From: Myxococcales bacterium | GTDB taxonomy: Bacteria > Myxococcota_A > Polyangia > Palsa-1104 > JAEUJZ01 | Length of the DNA stretch: 64,000 nt | Reading direction: 5' to 3' | NCBI GenBank assembly: GCA_016794505.1 | Contig: JAEUJZ010000023.1 | Location: forward strand, 194,550-258,549 | Part shown: positions 7,778 to 15,816 of the stretch, piece after piece | Layout of the letters: each line of letters begins with the position of its first letter | Position numbering within the stretch: the first letter of the stretch is position 1 | Notes under the pieces: model-generated | What the model saw: only the letters and a program-made list of their open reading frames with translations | Database searches by the model: none | Told to the model about the DNA's origin: nothing | Program-made: the position numbers and the translations under genes

Positions 7778-9628
7778 TCAGTTACAGGCCGTGGCCGCGA
7801 AGTTGCGCGGCATGGTGTAGCTAGAGTTCGGGCTGCAGCCATCCGCCGCGTTGTAGCTGACGCCGCGATAGGTCTGACAGCGCTGCGGTCCGCCGCCATC
7901 GCCTTGCGCCGAGCAGCGGCACGAAAAGCTCAAGCGCCGCTGGGGATAGTCGATCACCGTCTGCAGACGCCGCAGAAGCGAGATCCCCAAGACGCCATCG
8001 ACCTGCGCCGAGCTGTTGCGCAGATCGACGTTTACCGACTGCAAAATCGGCGAAGAATCCGGCACCACCACCGCCGCCACTGTGTCCTCGGGCTCGCCGG
8101 GATTCTGGGCGCCGCCGCCGATCTCGACATAGGCCGCCGTGGGCGCTTGGTGATCGTCGCAGGCTCGCTCGATATCCATGCCGGTATAGCCGCAGCGGCG
8201 CAGGGTAAGCTCGCTCTGGCGAACCAGGTTCTGCAGGCAGGCCTCGCGCTCGCAGTCGGTGCCCTGCGTCTCGCTCGCATCGCTCTTCGGCAGGGCATAG
8301 CGCTGCCGGCGACTGCGCGCCAGCTCAGCACAGGGTGACAGGTGCAGCCCAGGCGCCATCAGCGACAGCGCCGCCAGCTTGCCACCGCCCAAGCGCAGCG
8401 GGCAGCCGACGTCTTCGCTGCTCGGTCCGCGCGTTCCGTCGGGATTCGCATGCAGACCCGGCAAGCGCAGACGAACGCGCTTGCTGTCGTCGCACCGGCA
8501 GCGCGAGGGATCGTTGAGCCGCTGACACGCCGACTGCGACAGGATCAGATCGGGCACTGCCGTGCTCAGCAGAAAGCGCATGCTGCTGCCGCTGGGTTCA
8601 TAGGCTTCGTTGCGCAGCCGCAGACCCGCGACCACATCACCCAGCGTCGATGGATCGAGCTGCGTCGGGCACAGCCGCCCATCCAGGAGCTTCGCCGTGG
8701 CCAGCCAGGCCTGCAGGCGCGCGATGTCCTGCTCGTTTTGCGGCTGCTGCGCCAAGGCAATCGTCAGCTCGCGATCCAGCACGCGCACCGCTTCGGACAC
8801 TCGCGTCTGCGACAGGCACGCCACAGGCGGCGAGCCCGGCGCCGCGGCTCCCAGCGGATCGCTCAGCGGCTCGACACAGGCTGCAACCGTGATGCGCGTC
8901 GCTGGATACGTCAGCACCGAGTCGCCAACCAGCACGCGCAGATCGCCACCAAGCGGCAGAAACGGCACCACCGCTGCATCCAGAGCACAGCTTGACGTGA
9001 CATCGCTGCGCAAAAGCAGAAGCTCGCCGCGGCCCTGCATCCCCTGTCCATCCAAGCGAAGCTGCAGCAAAAAGCGCCCCAGCAGATCCGCCCCGATCAC
9101 CGCCCCCAAAGGACCCGTCTCGACGGAGGCCCCGCCGATTCCGACCGATCGATGCAGCAGGAAGTCATCGAAGGCCACGTTGCTGTGGACCAGCGCGGCA
9201 TCACACAGAAGCGCGCGGGGCGCCTGCGACACTGCCGGATGCTCAGCGGTCGCGGCGCGCGGAAAGGCATCGATCTGCACCTGCCCATGGCGAAAGAGCT
9301 GACCGCTGCGCCCTTGTCGCGTGTTGATCACCGAGATCGGCGCCGCCACATCGATCAGCAGGCGCGACGAGTCCGGCGGCGGCCGCGTCGTCGGATCCAG
9401 CGACTCGCCACAGCGGCCATCGCGCTCGCCACGGACATCGCCGACAAACGACACCAGGCCGTTTTCGTACGACAGCGAGATCGGCACCGGCAGGAAGCGC
9501 TCGACCGGCGGGCCGCACGCAAGCGCCAGCAGCGTCGCCACCAACCCGACGAAAAACAGCCCCCGCGACCCGCGCCTCGCTCCATGGTGTGCCGGTACGC
9601 GACTCACGGTGACTCCATTTGCATCCAC
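7778..9628 (-). CDS. Lipoprotein resembling a two-lobed aspartyl protease without DTG motifs
   Basis: Secreted lipoprotein of 616 residues; the signal ends in LLALAC with Cys38 as the probable lipidated residue. Two regions look like retropepsin/pepsin lobes. The first has LLIDVAAPISVIN (residues 90-102) and later GAVIGADLLGRF (175-186). The second has FLLSTAVPDLIL (around 353) and VDGVLGISLLRRL with VIDYPQRRLSF (about 541-566). In true enzymes the first element reads LLDTGA, but here the catalytic triads are DVA and STA. It is therefore probably non-catalytic, acting as a binding or structural protein. Over 20 cysteines are scattered through it. GTG codons just after ATG 9628 are alternative starts. 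The fold call is by motif only. Confidence 0.6.
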   Translation of the reverse strand: MDANGVTVSRVPAHHGARRGSRGLFFVGLVATLLALACGPPVERFLPVPISLSYENGLVSFVGDVRGERDGRCGESLDPTTRPPPDSSRLLIDVAAPISVINTRQGRSGQLFRHGQVQIDAFPRAATAEHPAVSQAPRALLCDAALVHSNVAFDDFLLHRSVGIGGASVETGPLGAVIGADLLGRFLLQLRLDGQGMQGRGELLLLRSDVTSSCALDAAVVPFLPLGGDLRVLVGDSVLTYPATRITVAACVEPLSDPLGAAAPGSPPVACLSQTRVSEAVRVLDRELTIALAQQPQNEQDIARLQAWLATAKLLDGRLCPTQLDPSTLGDVVAGLRLRNEAYEPSGSSMRFLLSTAVPDLILSQSACQRLNDPSRCRCDDSKRVRLRLPGLHANPDGTRGPSSEDVGCPLRLGGGKLAALSLMAPGLHLSPCAELARSRRQRYALPKSDASETQGTDCEREACLQNLVRQSELTLRRCGYTGMDIERACDDHQAPTAAYVEIGGGAQNPGEPEDTVAAVVVPDSSPILQSVNVDLRNSSAQVDGVLGISLLRRLQTVIDYPQRRLSFSCRCSAQGDGGGPQRCQTYRGVSYNAADGCSPNSSYTMPRNFAATACN

Positions 9629-9795
9629 ACAGCCGGATAATAAGGCGTCGCCGACTGCCGTCGCAAAAGCTCATTGCAGAAATCACCGCCTGGCCAGAAC
9701 AGGCCCCGTCCGCACGGCGCACAAACCGCGTCCCTTTGTTGTCTGGTCGTTGTCTTATCGTTGTCTTGTCGGGCGGCCCTTTTTATTCTGCGCCC

Positions 9796-10281
9796 ATGTC
9801 GGTCGACGTTCGCAGGTTCCCAGCCACGTGCCGTCTGCTGCGCCAGGTCAGCGAGGCGCTGTTTTTTCGCGGGGCTCCCGTGCCCACCGATCAGCTCGAC
9901 TTTATCGAGCGCGAGGCCATGACCACGCTCATCCTGTCGGGTCGACGCGCCCGCCTGCTGTTTTCGCTGGCGCTGTTCGCGGTCGGCTGGCTGGCGCCGC
10001 TTTGGGTCCGTCGCTTGCCGCCGCTTTCCCGTCTGCCGCTGCCGCAGCGCATCGTCGCGCTGACTCGCTTTGAAGACAGTCCCCTTGGGGCGCCACTTTT
10101 GCTCGGGCTCAAGGCGGTGCTGTGCTTCATTTTTTATGAGCAGCCGGGCCCGCTGGCCACGCTCGGCCGTCCACCCGGCTGCATGCTGCCGGCGCCCCCG
10201 TCGCGGCATGCTCTGCCCATCGTTTCCGATGCGGCCTCGCCCTTGCCTTCCCCGACGCCCCCCCCGACGGAGGCTGCGTGA
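9796..10281 (+). CDS. Small membrane partner of the GMC oxidoreductase
   Basis: Protein of about 161 residues starting at ATG 9796. It has a soluble N terminus (DQLDFIEREAMTTLILSG), hydrophobic segments at about 52-69 (LLFSLALFAVGWLAPLWV) and about 98-112 (LLLGLKAVLCFIFYE), and a Pro-rich tail. It overlaps the oxidoreductase start by four bases (ATGA). Small proteins of this kind often precede GMC oxidoreductases and may anchor or accompany them. The exact family was not recognised. A longer frame to 9619 is open but would overlap the divergent gene's start. Confidence 0.6.
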   Translation: MSVDVRRFPATCRLLRQVSEALFFRGAPVPTDQLDFIEREAMTTLILSGRRARLLFSLALFAVGWLAPLWVRRLPPLSRLPLPQRIVALTRFEDSPLGAPLLLGLKAVLCFIFYEQPGPLATLGRPPGCMLPAPPSRHALPIVSDAASPLPSPTPPPTEAA

Positions 10282-11927
10282 TGACTCCCGCTGCTGCATC
10301 GTCCAGCGCTCGCCCCACCATCCTGCCCATCGAGCAAGGCGTCCGCATGCTCGACGAACAAGCGCCGCTCGATCTTGACTGCGATGTCGTCATCGTCGGC
10401 TCGGGAGCCTCGGGATCCGTCGTCGCCTGCGAGCTAGCCGAGTCCGGTCAGCGCGTCCTCGTTTTGGAAGAGGGCCCCTATCTTTCCGCCGCCGCGCTCG
10501 CCACCATGCGCCCCAGCGAGAGCATGCGCCGCGGCTGGCGCGAAGGCGGCATGACGTTCGCGTTGGCCGATGGCGAGTCGCCCATGATCAACATCATGAT
10601 GGGCCGCTGCATCGGTGGCTCCTCGCTGTGGACCGGCGGCGTCTGCTTCCGCACCCCCGACGAGGTCTTGCACGAGTGGGCGCAGGGCCACGGCCTTTCC
10701 GATCTGGCCCCCGCCCGCATGGTGCCGTACTTCGAGGACGTCGAGCGGCGCAGCCATGTCGAGACCGTTCCCGTCGCCATGCGCTCGCGCTCGACCGCGC
10801 TGTTCGCCCAGGGCGCCGAGCGCCTGGGGTATGCGATGACCGCCAACGAGCGCAACACCGACGGCTGCTGCGCCTGTGCCCGCTGCAACTTCGGCTGCCC
10901 GCATCACGCCAAGCTCAGCGTCGATCTGACGTACCTGCCGCGGGCCATCGCCGCCGGGGCCCGCGTGCTGTCCGACTGCCGCGTCGAGTCGATCGACTTT
11001 TCCGGCGAGCAGGCTACGGGCGTCCGCGGCCGCATGCTCTTGCAAGAGGGCGCCGATGGGCTCGCCCGTCGCGCCTTTACCGTGCGGGCCCGCCGCGTCG
11101 TCTTGGCGGCCGGTGCCATCCACAGCGCCAAGCTCCTGCTCGACAGCGGACTTGGCGATGGACTGCCCGCCCTCGGCCATCACTTGAGCGTCCACCCCAG
11201 CCTGCGCGTCATGGCCCGCTTTGACGAGCGCGTCGACGGCTGGAACGGCGCCCTGCAGAGCGCCCATAGCCTGGCGTTTTTCCACGAGCGGCTGCTTTTG
11301 ATGAGCATCTTTCTGCCGGCCGGTGTCCTTTCGGCGACCCTGCCTGGCATCGGTCTGGATCACGCCACGCGCGCCGCCTTGGCCCCGCACATGGCCGTCT
11401 TTGGCGGCATGGTCCACGACGATGGCGGGGGCCGCGTCCACCCGACACGATCGCTGCGGGGCCTGCTGGGTCGCATCGTCAGCCGCGAGCCCGTCCTCAG
11501 CTATGCCCTGTCGCGCCGCGATCGCCACGCCATCTCGGGCGTGCTGCGCGTGCTTTGCGAGACGTATCTCGCCGCCGGAGCCCGCGAGGTCTTTTTGCCC
11601 ATCCTAAGCGGCCTTGCCCACTTCGGCGTGCGCCCCGGACCCTACGGCGGGCTCGACGCCGATCAGCTTCGCCGGCTCGACTTCGACCGCATCCCCGCGC
11701 ATCTTTTCGAGTGCGCCTCGCAGCATCCCCTGGGCACCTGCCGCATGGGCACCCACCGCGATCACGCCGTTGTCGATGACCACGGCCGCGTCTTTGGCCT
11801 GCGCCAGCTTTACGTCGTCGATGGCGGCGTCCTGCCAACCAGCCTCGGCATCAACCCCCAGATCTCGATCATGGCCATGGCCACCCGCCTCGCCTGGCGC
11901 ATGCGCGAAGCCCGCCTGCCTGACTGA
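10278..11927 (+). CDS. GMC-family FAD-dependent oxidoreductase
   Basis: Flavoprotein of 549 residues of the glucose-methanol-choline oxidoreductase family. The ADP-binding beta-alpha-beta motif VIVGSGASGSVVACELAESG lies at about 39-58. A Cys-rich CCACARCNFGCPHH segment lies around 197-210, as in many bacterial long-chain-alcohol or sterol-oxidising GMC proteins. The C terminus carries HPLGTCRMGTH and YVVDGGVLPTSLGINPQ, which contribute the active-site His and Asn and the FAD contact. The substrate (an alcohol) cannot be specified. It is translationally coupled to the small upstream membrane protein. Confidence 0.85.
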   Translation: MMTPAAASSSARPTILPIEQGVRMLDEQAPLDLDCDVVIVGSGASGSVVACELAESGQRVLVLEEGPYLSAAALATMRPSESMRRGWREGGMTFALADGESPMINIMMGRCIGGSSLWTGGVCFRTPDEVLHEWAQGHGLSDLAPARMVPYFEDVERRSHVETVPVAMRSRSTALFAQGAERLGYAMTANERNTDGCCACARCNFGCPHHAKLSVDLTYLPRAIAAGARVLSDCRVESIDFSGEQATGVRGRMLLQEGADGLARRAFTVRARRVVLAAGAIHSAKLLLDSGLGDGLPALGHHLSVHPSLRVMARFDERVDGWNGALQSAHSLAFFHERLLLMSIFLPAGVLSATLPGIGLDHATRAALAPHMAVFGGMVHDDGGGRVHPTRSLRGLLGRIVSREPVLSYALSRRDRHAISGVLRVLCETYLAAGAREVFLPILSGLAHFGVRPGPYGGLDADQLRRLDFDRIPAHLFECASQHPLGTCRMGTHRDHAVVDDHGRVFGLRQLYVVDGGVLPTSLGINPQISIMAMATRLAWRMREARLPD

Positions 11928-11936
11928 TCGGCGCGC

Positions 11937-11952
11937 GGTCCAAGAAAGGACC
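11937..11952. terminator. Weak hairpin between convergent genes
   Basis: GGTCC and GGACC flank a six-base loop in the 75-base gap between the GMC oxidoreductase and the gene ending at 12003. The stem is short and no U-tract follows, so terminator function is doubtful. Confidence 0.2.
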
Positions 11953-12002
11953 TTGGCGCGGCCCGGCGGCGCTGTGGGGTCGGGGTCCCGCTGGCTGCGG
12001 GC

Positions 12003-12689
12003 CTAGATCACCGCATCACTGCCGCTGGGCAGCAGGTCGGGGCCGGCCACGTTGGTGGCATGCGAACGAAAGATCTGGGGCGGCCCACCACCGATGGTGG
12101 GAATGGTCGAAAGGAGCGCCCGCACCGCGTTCTCGCGCGTTTGCGCGGCCTGGTTGTCGATGCCGACCGCCGCCGCCGCTGCGATGTACCCTGGGCCCGC
12201 GATGGCGCGACGGTACAGGATCGTTCGCATGTTCGGCGCGTACACGGTCCAGGTCACCGAGCCGTCGGGATTCACGGTGGCGATGCCGCGGTTCCCGGTG
12301 GGGGGTGCCACCGCCCTGCGTCCGCGCAACCAGCCTTGCGTGCCGTGCTGCAGAAGCTGCCCGGCGCCCATTGGCTCGTTCGCATAGGTCGTGACTTCGC
12401 CGTGGGCGATGCGCGGCACGGGCGCAGGTCCGCGGGGACCTGGGCCGCGCGGGATGTCGGTGCGACTGACGCCGGGTCGGCTGCGCACGATGCGGCGGCG
12501 GATCTGCGTGCGGATGCGCGTAAACGACTCGCCGCCGTCGGCATAGTCCGCTCCCCAGCGCTCCTCGGCGCCCTCCGCGTAGGCATCGTAGGCATCGTAC
12601 GCATCGTACGCCTCGTCGTCCGCGTCCAGCGCATCCCAGGCATCGTCCTCCCCTTCATCGAGCAGGTCGTCGAGAACGTCCATACGCAT
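12003..12689 (-). CDS. Hypothetical protein with acidic DAY-repeat N terminus
   Basis: Protein of 228 residues with no family recognised. Residues 1-55 are strongly acidic and include tandem Asp-Ala-Tyr triplets encoded by a short repeat near 12577-12612. The middle is basic and Pro/Gly-rich (RRRIVRSRPG, PRGPGPRGPAPVPR). The C-terminal half looks folded, with NPDGSVTWTVYAPN and an alanine-rich helix. Charge segregation along the chain is unusual. ATG 12689 or ATG 12683 could start it. It is divergent from the helical protein at 12922. Confidence 0.55.
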   Translation of the reverse strand: MRMDVLDDLLDEGEDDAWDALDADDEAYDAYDAYDAYAEGAEERWGADYADGGESFTRIRTQIRRRIVRSRPGVSRTDIPRGPGPRGPAPVPRIAHGEVTTYANEPMGAGQLLQHGTQGWLRGRRAVAPPTGNRGIATVNPDGSVTWTVYAPNMRTILYRRAIAGPGYIAAAAAVGIDNQAAQTRENAVRALLSTIPTIGGGPPQIFRSHATNVAGPDLLPSGSDAVI

Positions 12690-12921
12690 GCCGCAAGGAT
12701 GAGCGGGTTTCGCGACGCCCCAAAGTCACGCGTTCTAGGTACCCCACAAGCGCCGGGGATCGGCATGCGGTGGCTGCGCCCAAAGCCCCACGCGGCGCGC
12801 TGCGTATTCGAGCCATGAACCGCGGCAGGGGCTGGACCGCGACACGCGGCCGGCGAAACGCAGGAGCTTGACCGTCTGGGGCCAGCGGCGATACATGGGT
12901 CGTTACGTAAAGGAGACCCAT

Positions 12922-13797
12922 ATGGCCATCGCCCGCAACCTGGACCCCAACCGCTTCAGCCTGTCCGAGCTCGCCGAAGAGACTCTATATACCCAGCTTG
13001 TCATCGAGCACACGCCCGAGTGCAAGGCCCTGCTCGCCGATGCCGTCAAGCTGCACAGCGATGTCCTTGCCGCCGTCGCCCAAGAGCAGAAGCTTGCGAT
13101 CGCCCGCACGGCCGGCGATGTTCAGGTCAGCTTGGCCAACCGTCGCTTGGATCTGTGGGTTGCGGCGCTGCGGGCCACCCTTCACCACCGCACCCATGGG
13201 CAGATCGAGCATCCCCTGTATCAGCGCTTTTTTTCGCGCCATCGGCCCAGTGGCGTCATTCGCATGGCGCTCGCCACCGAGCTTCCCGTGGTCGAGCCCT
13301 GGCTGGAATCGCTCAAGGCCGACCCCGATGCCGAGCTTGCGGCCTTGGGGGCCGAGCTTGCCAAGATCGTGTCGGCCGGTCGCGCCGCCATCTCGACCCA
13401 GGCTGCTGCCCGCCAGGCGCAGCGCGACTTCGCCGCCGGTCCCCGCTTGGCCCTGTTTTCCCAAGTCAACGCAGGCCGCGCGGCTCAGGGCGTGGCGCTG
13501 CGCGCGATTCAGGACGATGTCACCTGGCTTGAGTCCTTCTTTCGCCAGCCGCCTAAGCGCGCCCACTCCGGCGAGGAGGAGCCGTCTGTGGCGCAGGCTC
13601 AGGCCCTGGTCGCAAGCAAAGAGCACGAGCTGGCCAGCGCCCGCGCTCAGCTTGCCGCCGCCCACGTGCGCGAACAGGCCGAGCAAGCCCAGGCCGCAGC
13701 CCGCCTGGAACTCGAACGCGAGCGCGAGGCCAAGAAAAAAGAGCTGGCCGCTCTCGCCGCCCGCCTCGCCGAACTAGAAGGCGAGCTTTCGCGCTAG
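12922..13797 (+). CDS. Hypothetical helical protein with C-terminal coiled coil
   Basis: Protein of 291 residues, predicted from composition to be almost entirely helical. Residues 1-210 contain no recognised motif. Residues about 225-291 form an Ala/Glu/Arg-rich coiled coil with heptad-like spacing (LELEREREAKKKELAALAAR). ATG 12922 is preceded by AAAGGAG at ideal spacing, one of the best ribosome binding sites in the window; the frame is open to 12868. No signal peptide, so probably cytoplasmic. It lies between an unknown acidic protein and a repeat-bearing non-coding stretch. Confidence 0.65.
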   Translation: MAIARNLDPNRFSLSELAEETLYTQLVIEHTPECKALLADAVKLHSDVLAAVAQEQKLAIARTAGDVQVSLANRRLDLWVAALRATLHHRTHGQIEHPLYQRFFSRHRPSGVIRMALATELPVVEPWLESLKADPDAELAALGAELAKIVSAGRAAISTQAAARQAQRDFAAGPRLALFSQVNAGRAAQGVALRAIQDDVTWLESFFRQPPKRAHSGEEEPSVAQAQALVASKEHELASARAQLAAAHVREQAEQAQAAARLELEREREAKKKELAALAARLAELEGELSR

Positions 13798-14149
13798 TCT
13801 TCGCTGTGCGCGGCGTTACCGCGAGTCACTGCGGGCAGCCGTTGACGAGCCGCCTGCGCTGCGTGCAAGGGTGCGGACACGGGGCGTTGTCCCCCCGGTC
13901 GCAGCGCGCAGAAGGCCGCGATCCCGTGGTCTGGCGCCTGCATCGCCGAGCCGAGCGCCCGCACGCCGTGTCCCTGCGTGGCTCTGCCCGCACAACGTCC
14001 GCGCGATCCCTTGCCTGCGGCTCTGCGCAGCCCGCCAGCGGCCCGATAACCCGTGCCCCCCGTTCTGCGCAGCCCGCAGCCCGCCCCACAACCCGTGCCC
14101 CCCGTTCTGCGCAGCCCGCAGCCCGCGCTGCAGCCGGCGCCCGCGCGTT
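13798..14149. other. 352-base stretch without a convincing gene
   Basis: Very GC-rich spacer between the coiled-coil gene and the TfoX-like gene. Open frames cross it on both strands but have low-complexity products and no family resemblance. It contains the 42-bp tandem repeat; no promoter, tRNA or terminator was recognised. Confidence 0.5.
14026..14128. repeat. 42-bp tandem repeat, two copies plus a partial third
   Basis: Units at 14026-14067 and 14068-14109 share most positions, including an identical 3' part (ACCCGTGCCCCCCGTTCTG). A third copy starting at 14110 keeps only the first 17 or so bases (cgcagcccgcagcccgc). Units are directly adjacent with no spacers, so this is not a CRISPR array. 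Confidence 0.75.
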
Positions 14150-14500
14150 TCAGGGCCGCGCCGCCGCGGCCGAGGCTTTATGAGGCAAGGTGCCCACATA
14201 GTTTTCTGCCAGCGCCACCCAGGTTCGCAGCGCGTTCTTGTCGCAGGCCTTGGGATCCACGAAAACGAAGCCCGCCATCGGTCGCCCCGTGATGTCCATC
14301 GGCCGCGCACCCGGCCGGGCAAGCGCCGTCGCTTCTTGCTCTTTGCCCACTCGGAACATCAGCGTCTCGCGATGCACTCCGCACAGCATGTTGCCGTTCA
14401 GCATGAAACACAGCCCGCCAAACATCCGCTGCTCCCGAACCTCGACACGCTGCTGAAGGACCTCTCGCAGACGCTCTGCGATCGTTTCGTTATAGGGCAT
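14150..14500 (-). CDS. TfoX N-terminal domain protein
   Basis: Protein of 116 residues resembling the TfoX/Sxy N-terminal domain, a family first known from competence regulation but widespread as stand-alone proteins of unclear role. Visible signatures are MFGGLCFMLNGNMLCGV (about residues 26-42), RPMDITGRPMAGFVFV and the C-terminal LRTWVALAENYVGTLP. The C-terminal TfoX helix-hairpin domain is absent. ATG 14500 is chosen because GGAG lies at good spacing and the family starts here; 24 further in-frame codons upstream look non-coding. It lies beside the toxin/immunity-like pair. Confidence 0.8.
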   Translation of the reverse strand: MPYNETIAERLREVLQQRVEVREQRMFGGLCFMLNGNMLCGVHRETLMFRVGKEQEATALARPGARPMDITGRPMAGFVFVDPKACDKNALRTWVALAENYVGTLPHKASAAAARP

Positions 14501-14622
14501 GTTGTGAGCTCCGTTTCCGTTGCATAGCACGACGTGGCTACTCGATTGAAATGATTTACAAAAGAGACCCAAAAGAAGTCAAATAAAGCTCCGATTGATT
14601 GGGTCAGCACATAGCGAAAAAT

Positions 14623-14991
14623 CTAATATATTGATACTTCTAATGCAACGCCGCATGACGATAGCACGGATAGCAGATCAGAGCCATGGCGCAGCACAAG
14701 GATGGGTCTATGTTCCTCGATGTCCTCTGGCTCTACAGCAATGTCAAGCGTTACGGATGCTCCAGCAGCGACAGATTGCTTAATTAATGAACCGAATTCG
14801 CCCATGAATGCAAGTATTTCCGTTTGATGCATTTGCCATGACTTATCAGAACAAATCTCGCACGAAAATCCGTCCCCTCGCTTTCTGAGCCCCGTATAAA
14901 TGCCGTTACGAATGGCATTCATTTCTGTGCCTGTTTTCATCAACATGGGCAGGCGATCCAACCCTCCCAGAAATCGAATCACAGTGTACAT
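14623..14991 (-). CDS. Putative immunity protein of a toxin/immunity pair
   Basis: Protein of 122 residues with no recognised family. It starts at ATG 14991 within TAATG, sharing one base with the stop codon of the upstream toxin-like gene, so the two are translationally coupled. It is short, has no signal peptide, and is encoded by DNA visibly richer in A/T than its neighbours, all common for polymorphic-toxin immunity genes. The protein includes GFSCEICSDKSWQMH and a hydrophobic C-terminal half (ILVLRHGSDLLSVLSSCGVA). The immunity role is inferred from position and composition only. Confidence 0.55.
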   Translation of the reverse strand: MYTVIRFLGGLDRLPMLMKTGTEMNAIRNGIYTGLRKRGDGFSCEICSDKSWQMHQTEILAFMGEFGSLIKQSVAAGASVTLDIAVEPEDIEEHRPILVLRHGSDLLSVLSSCGVALEVSIY

Positions 14992-15761
14992 TACTTCGCT
15001 CCTGGCTTTCCTGCGGAGACCCACTCCTGAAATGCGTCAAGGATCTGATGCCGATCCAGATCAGGATTCATTTCGCCGCCTTTGGGTATTCCTTCATCCG
15101 CCTTGTACACTCTGTGAAACCATCGCCTAAAATGGCTATCTGCTCTAAGCGCCCGTTCGGCTTCTTTCAGCTCCCTGGTAGATGCGGTCGACCCTTCACT
15201 GACGGGAGCAAACGCCGGAAGCTCATGCTCTATCACAGACTCGGCCGCGTCAGCGACCCTGCTTGACGATTCCGCGTGCCCCGGCCTGAAGCGCACATTG
15301 CCAAAGTTACTCCCCAGCCCGCGTGCCTCGTAGTTCGCGGGGTTCAGCCTCGCAGTGAAGCGGTTAAGCAGGCCGGCAAAGCGCGGCGCAGCCGACTCGC
15401 CGACCTCGACAGCGCCCGCTCCAGCCAGCGCGTGAGCCTCTGCTGCCGCGAACTCGGCTCCCCGCCCCGCAGCCGTCGCAGATTCGCGCGCTGCGAGCAG
15501 CGTGCTGCCGCGAACCAGGGCAGTCTCTGCCGCTGCCGGGCCAAGCAGCAGCACGGTCTGATCGAGCATGGTCTCAACTGCACCGCACGCTTCCTCTTCC
15601 GCGGGGCTGCATGGCAGCGGGCGCAGCTTGCGCATCTGTTCTTCGGCTTCGGCACGGCGACCGGGGCCAGACATGGCGAGCAGACCGAGCACGCCGCGGG
15701 CGGGTGCAGTCCACGCGGGCGACGCGCGGGCTGATGCGGTGGATCCAAGAACGCGTGCCAT
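14991..15761 (-). CDS. Putative polymorphic-toxin-like protein
   Basis: Protein of 256 residues. The first 150 are Ala/Glu-rich with no family recognised and no lipobox or clear signal peptide. The last 50 form a distinct, more charged module with HFRRWFHRVYK and NPDLDRHQILDAFQEWV, a small C-terminal domain style found in polymorphic toxins, where a variable toxic domain ends the protein. A small protein is encoded immediately after it with a one-base overlap (TAATG). Base composition falls towards the 3' end, consistent with cassette exchange. Alternative: a non-toxic effector of unknown activity. Confidence 0.5.
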   Translation of the reverse strand: MARVLGSTASARASPAWTAPARGVLGLLAMSGPGRRAEAEEQMRKLRPLPCSPAEEEACGAVETMLDQTVLLLGPAAAETALVRGSTLLAARESATAAGRGAEFAAAEAHALAGAGAVEVGESAAPRFAGLLNRFTARLNPANYEARGLGSNFGNVRFRPGHAESSSRVADAAESVIEHELPAFAPVSEGSTASTRELKEAERALRADSHFRRWFHRVYKADEGIPKGGEMNPDLDRHQILDAFQEWVSAGKPGAK

Positions 15762-15816
15762 CGGGGCGTTTGTGTGACGCCCGGTGGGCGGGGAGTTTTG
15801 CTATACCAGCCTGCCC

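Noticed and set aside
10434..11528. 364-codon minus-strand frame
   Set aside because: Antisense shadow of the GMC oxidoreductase.
14026..14128. CRISPR array
   Set aside because: Repeat units abut without unique spacers, and no cas gene is present.
13816..14322. Minus-strand frame with repeated RAAQNGGHGL segments
   Set aside because: Product is low-complexity, arises from the 42-bp repeat, and overlaps the TfoX-like gene out of frame.
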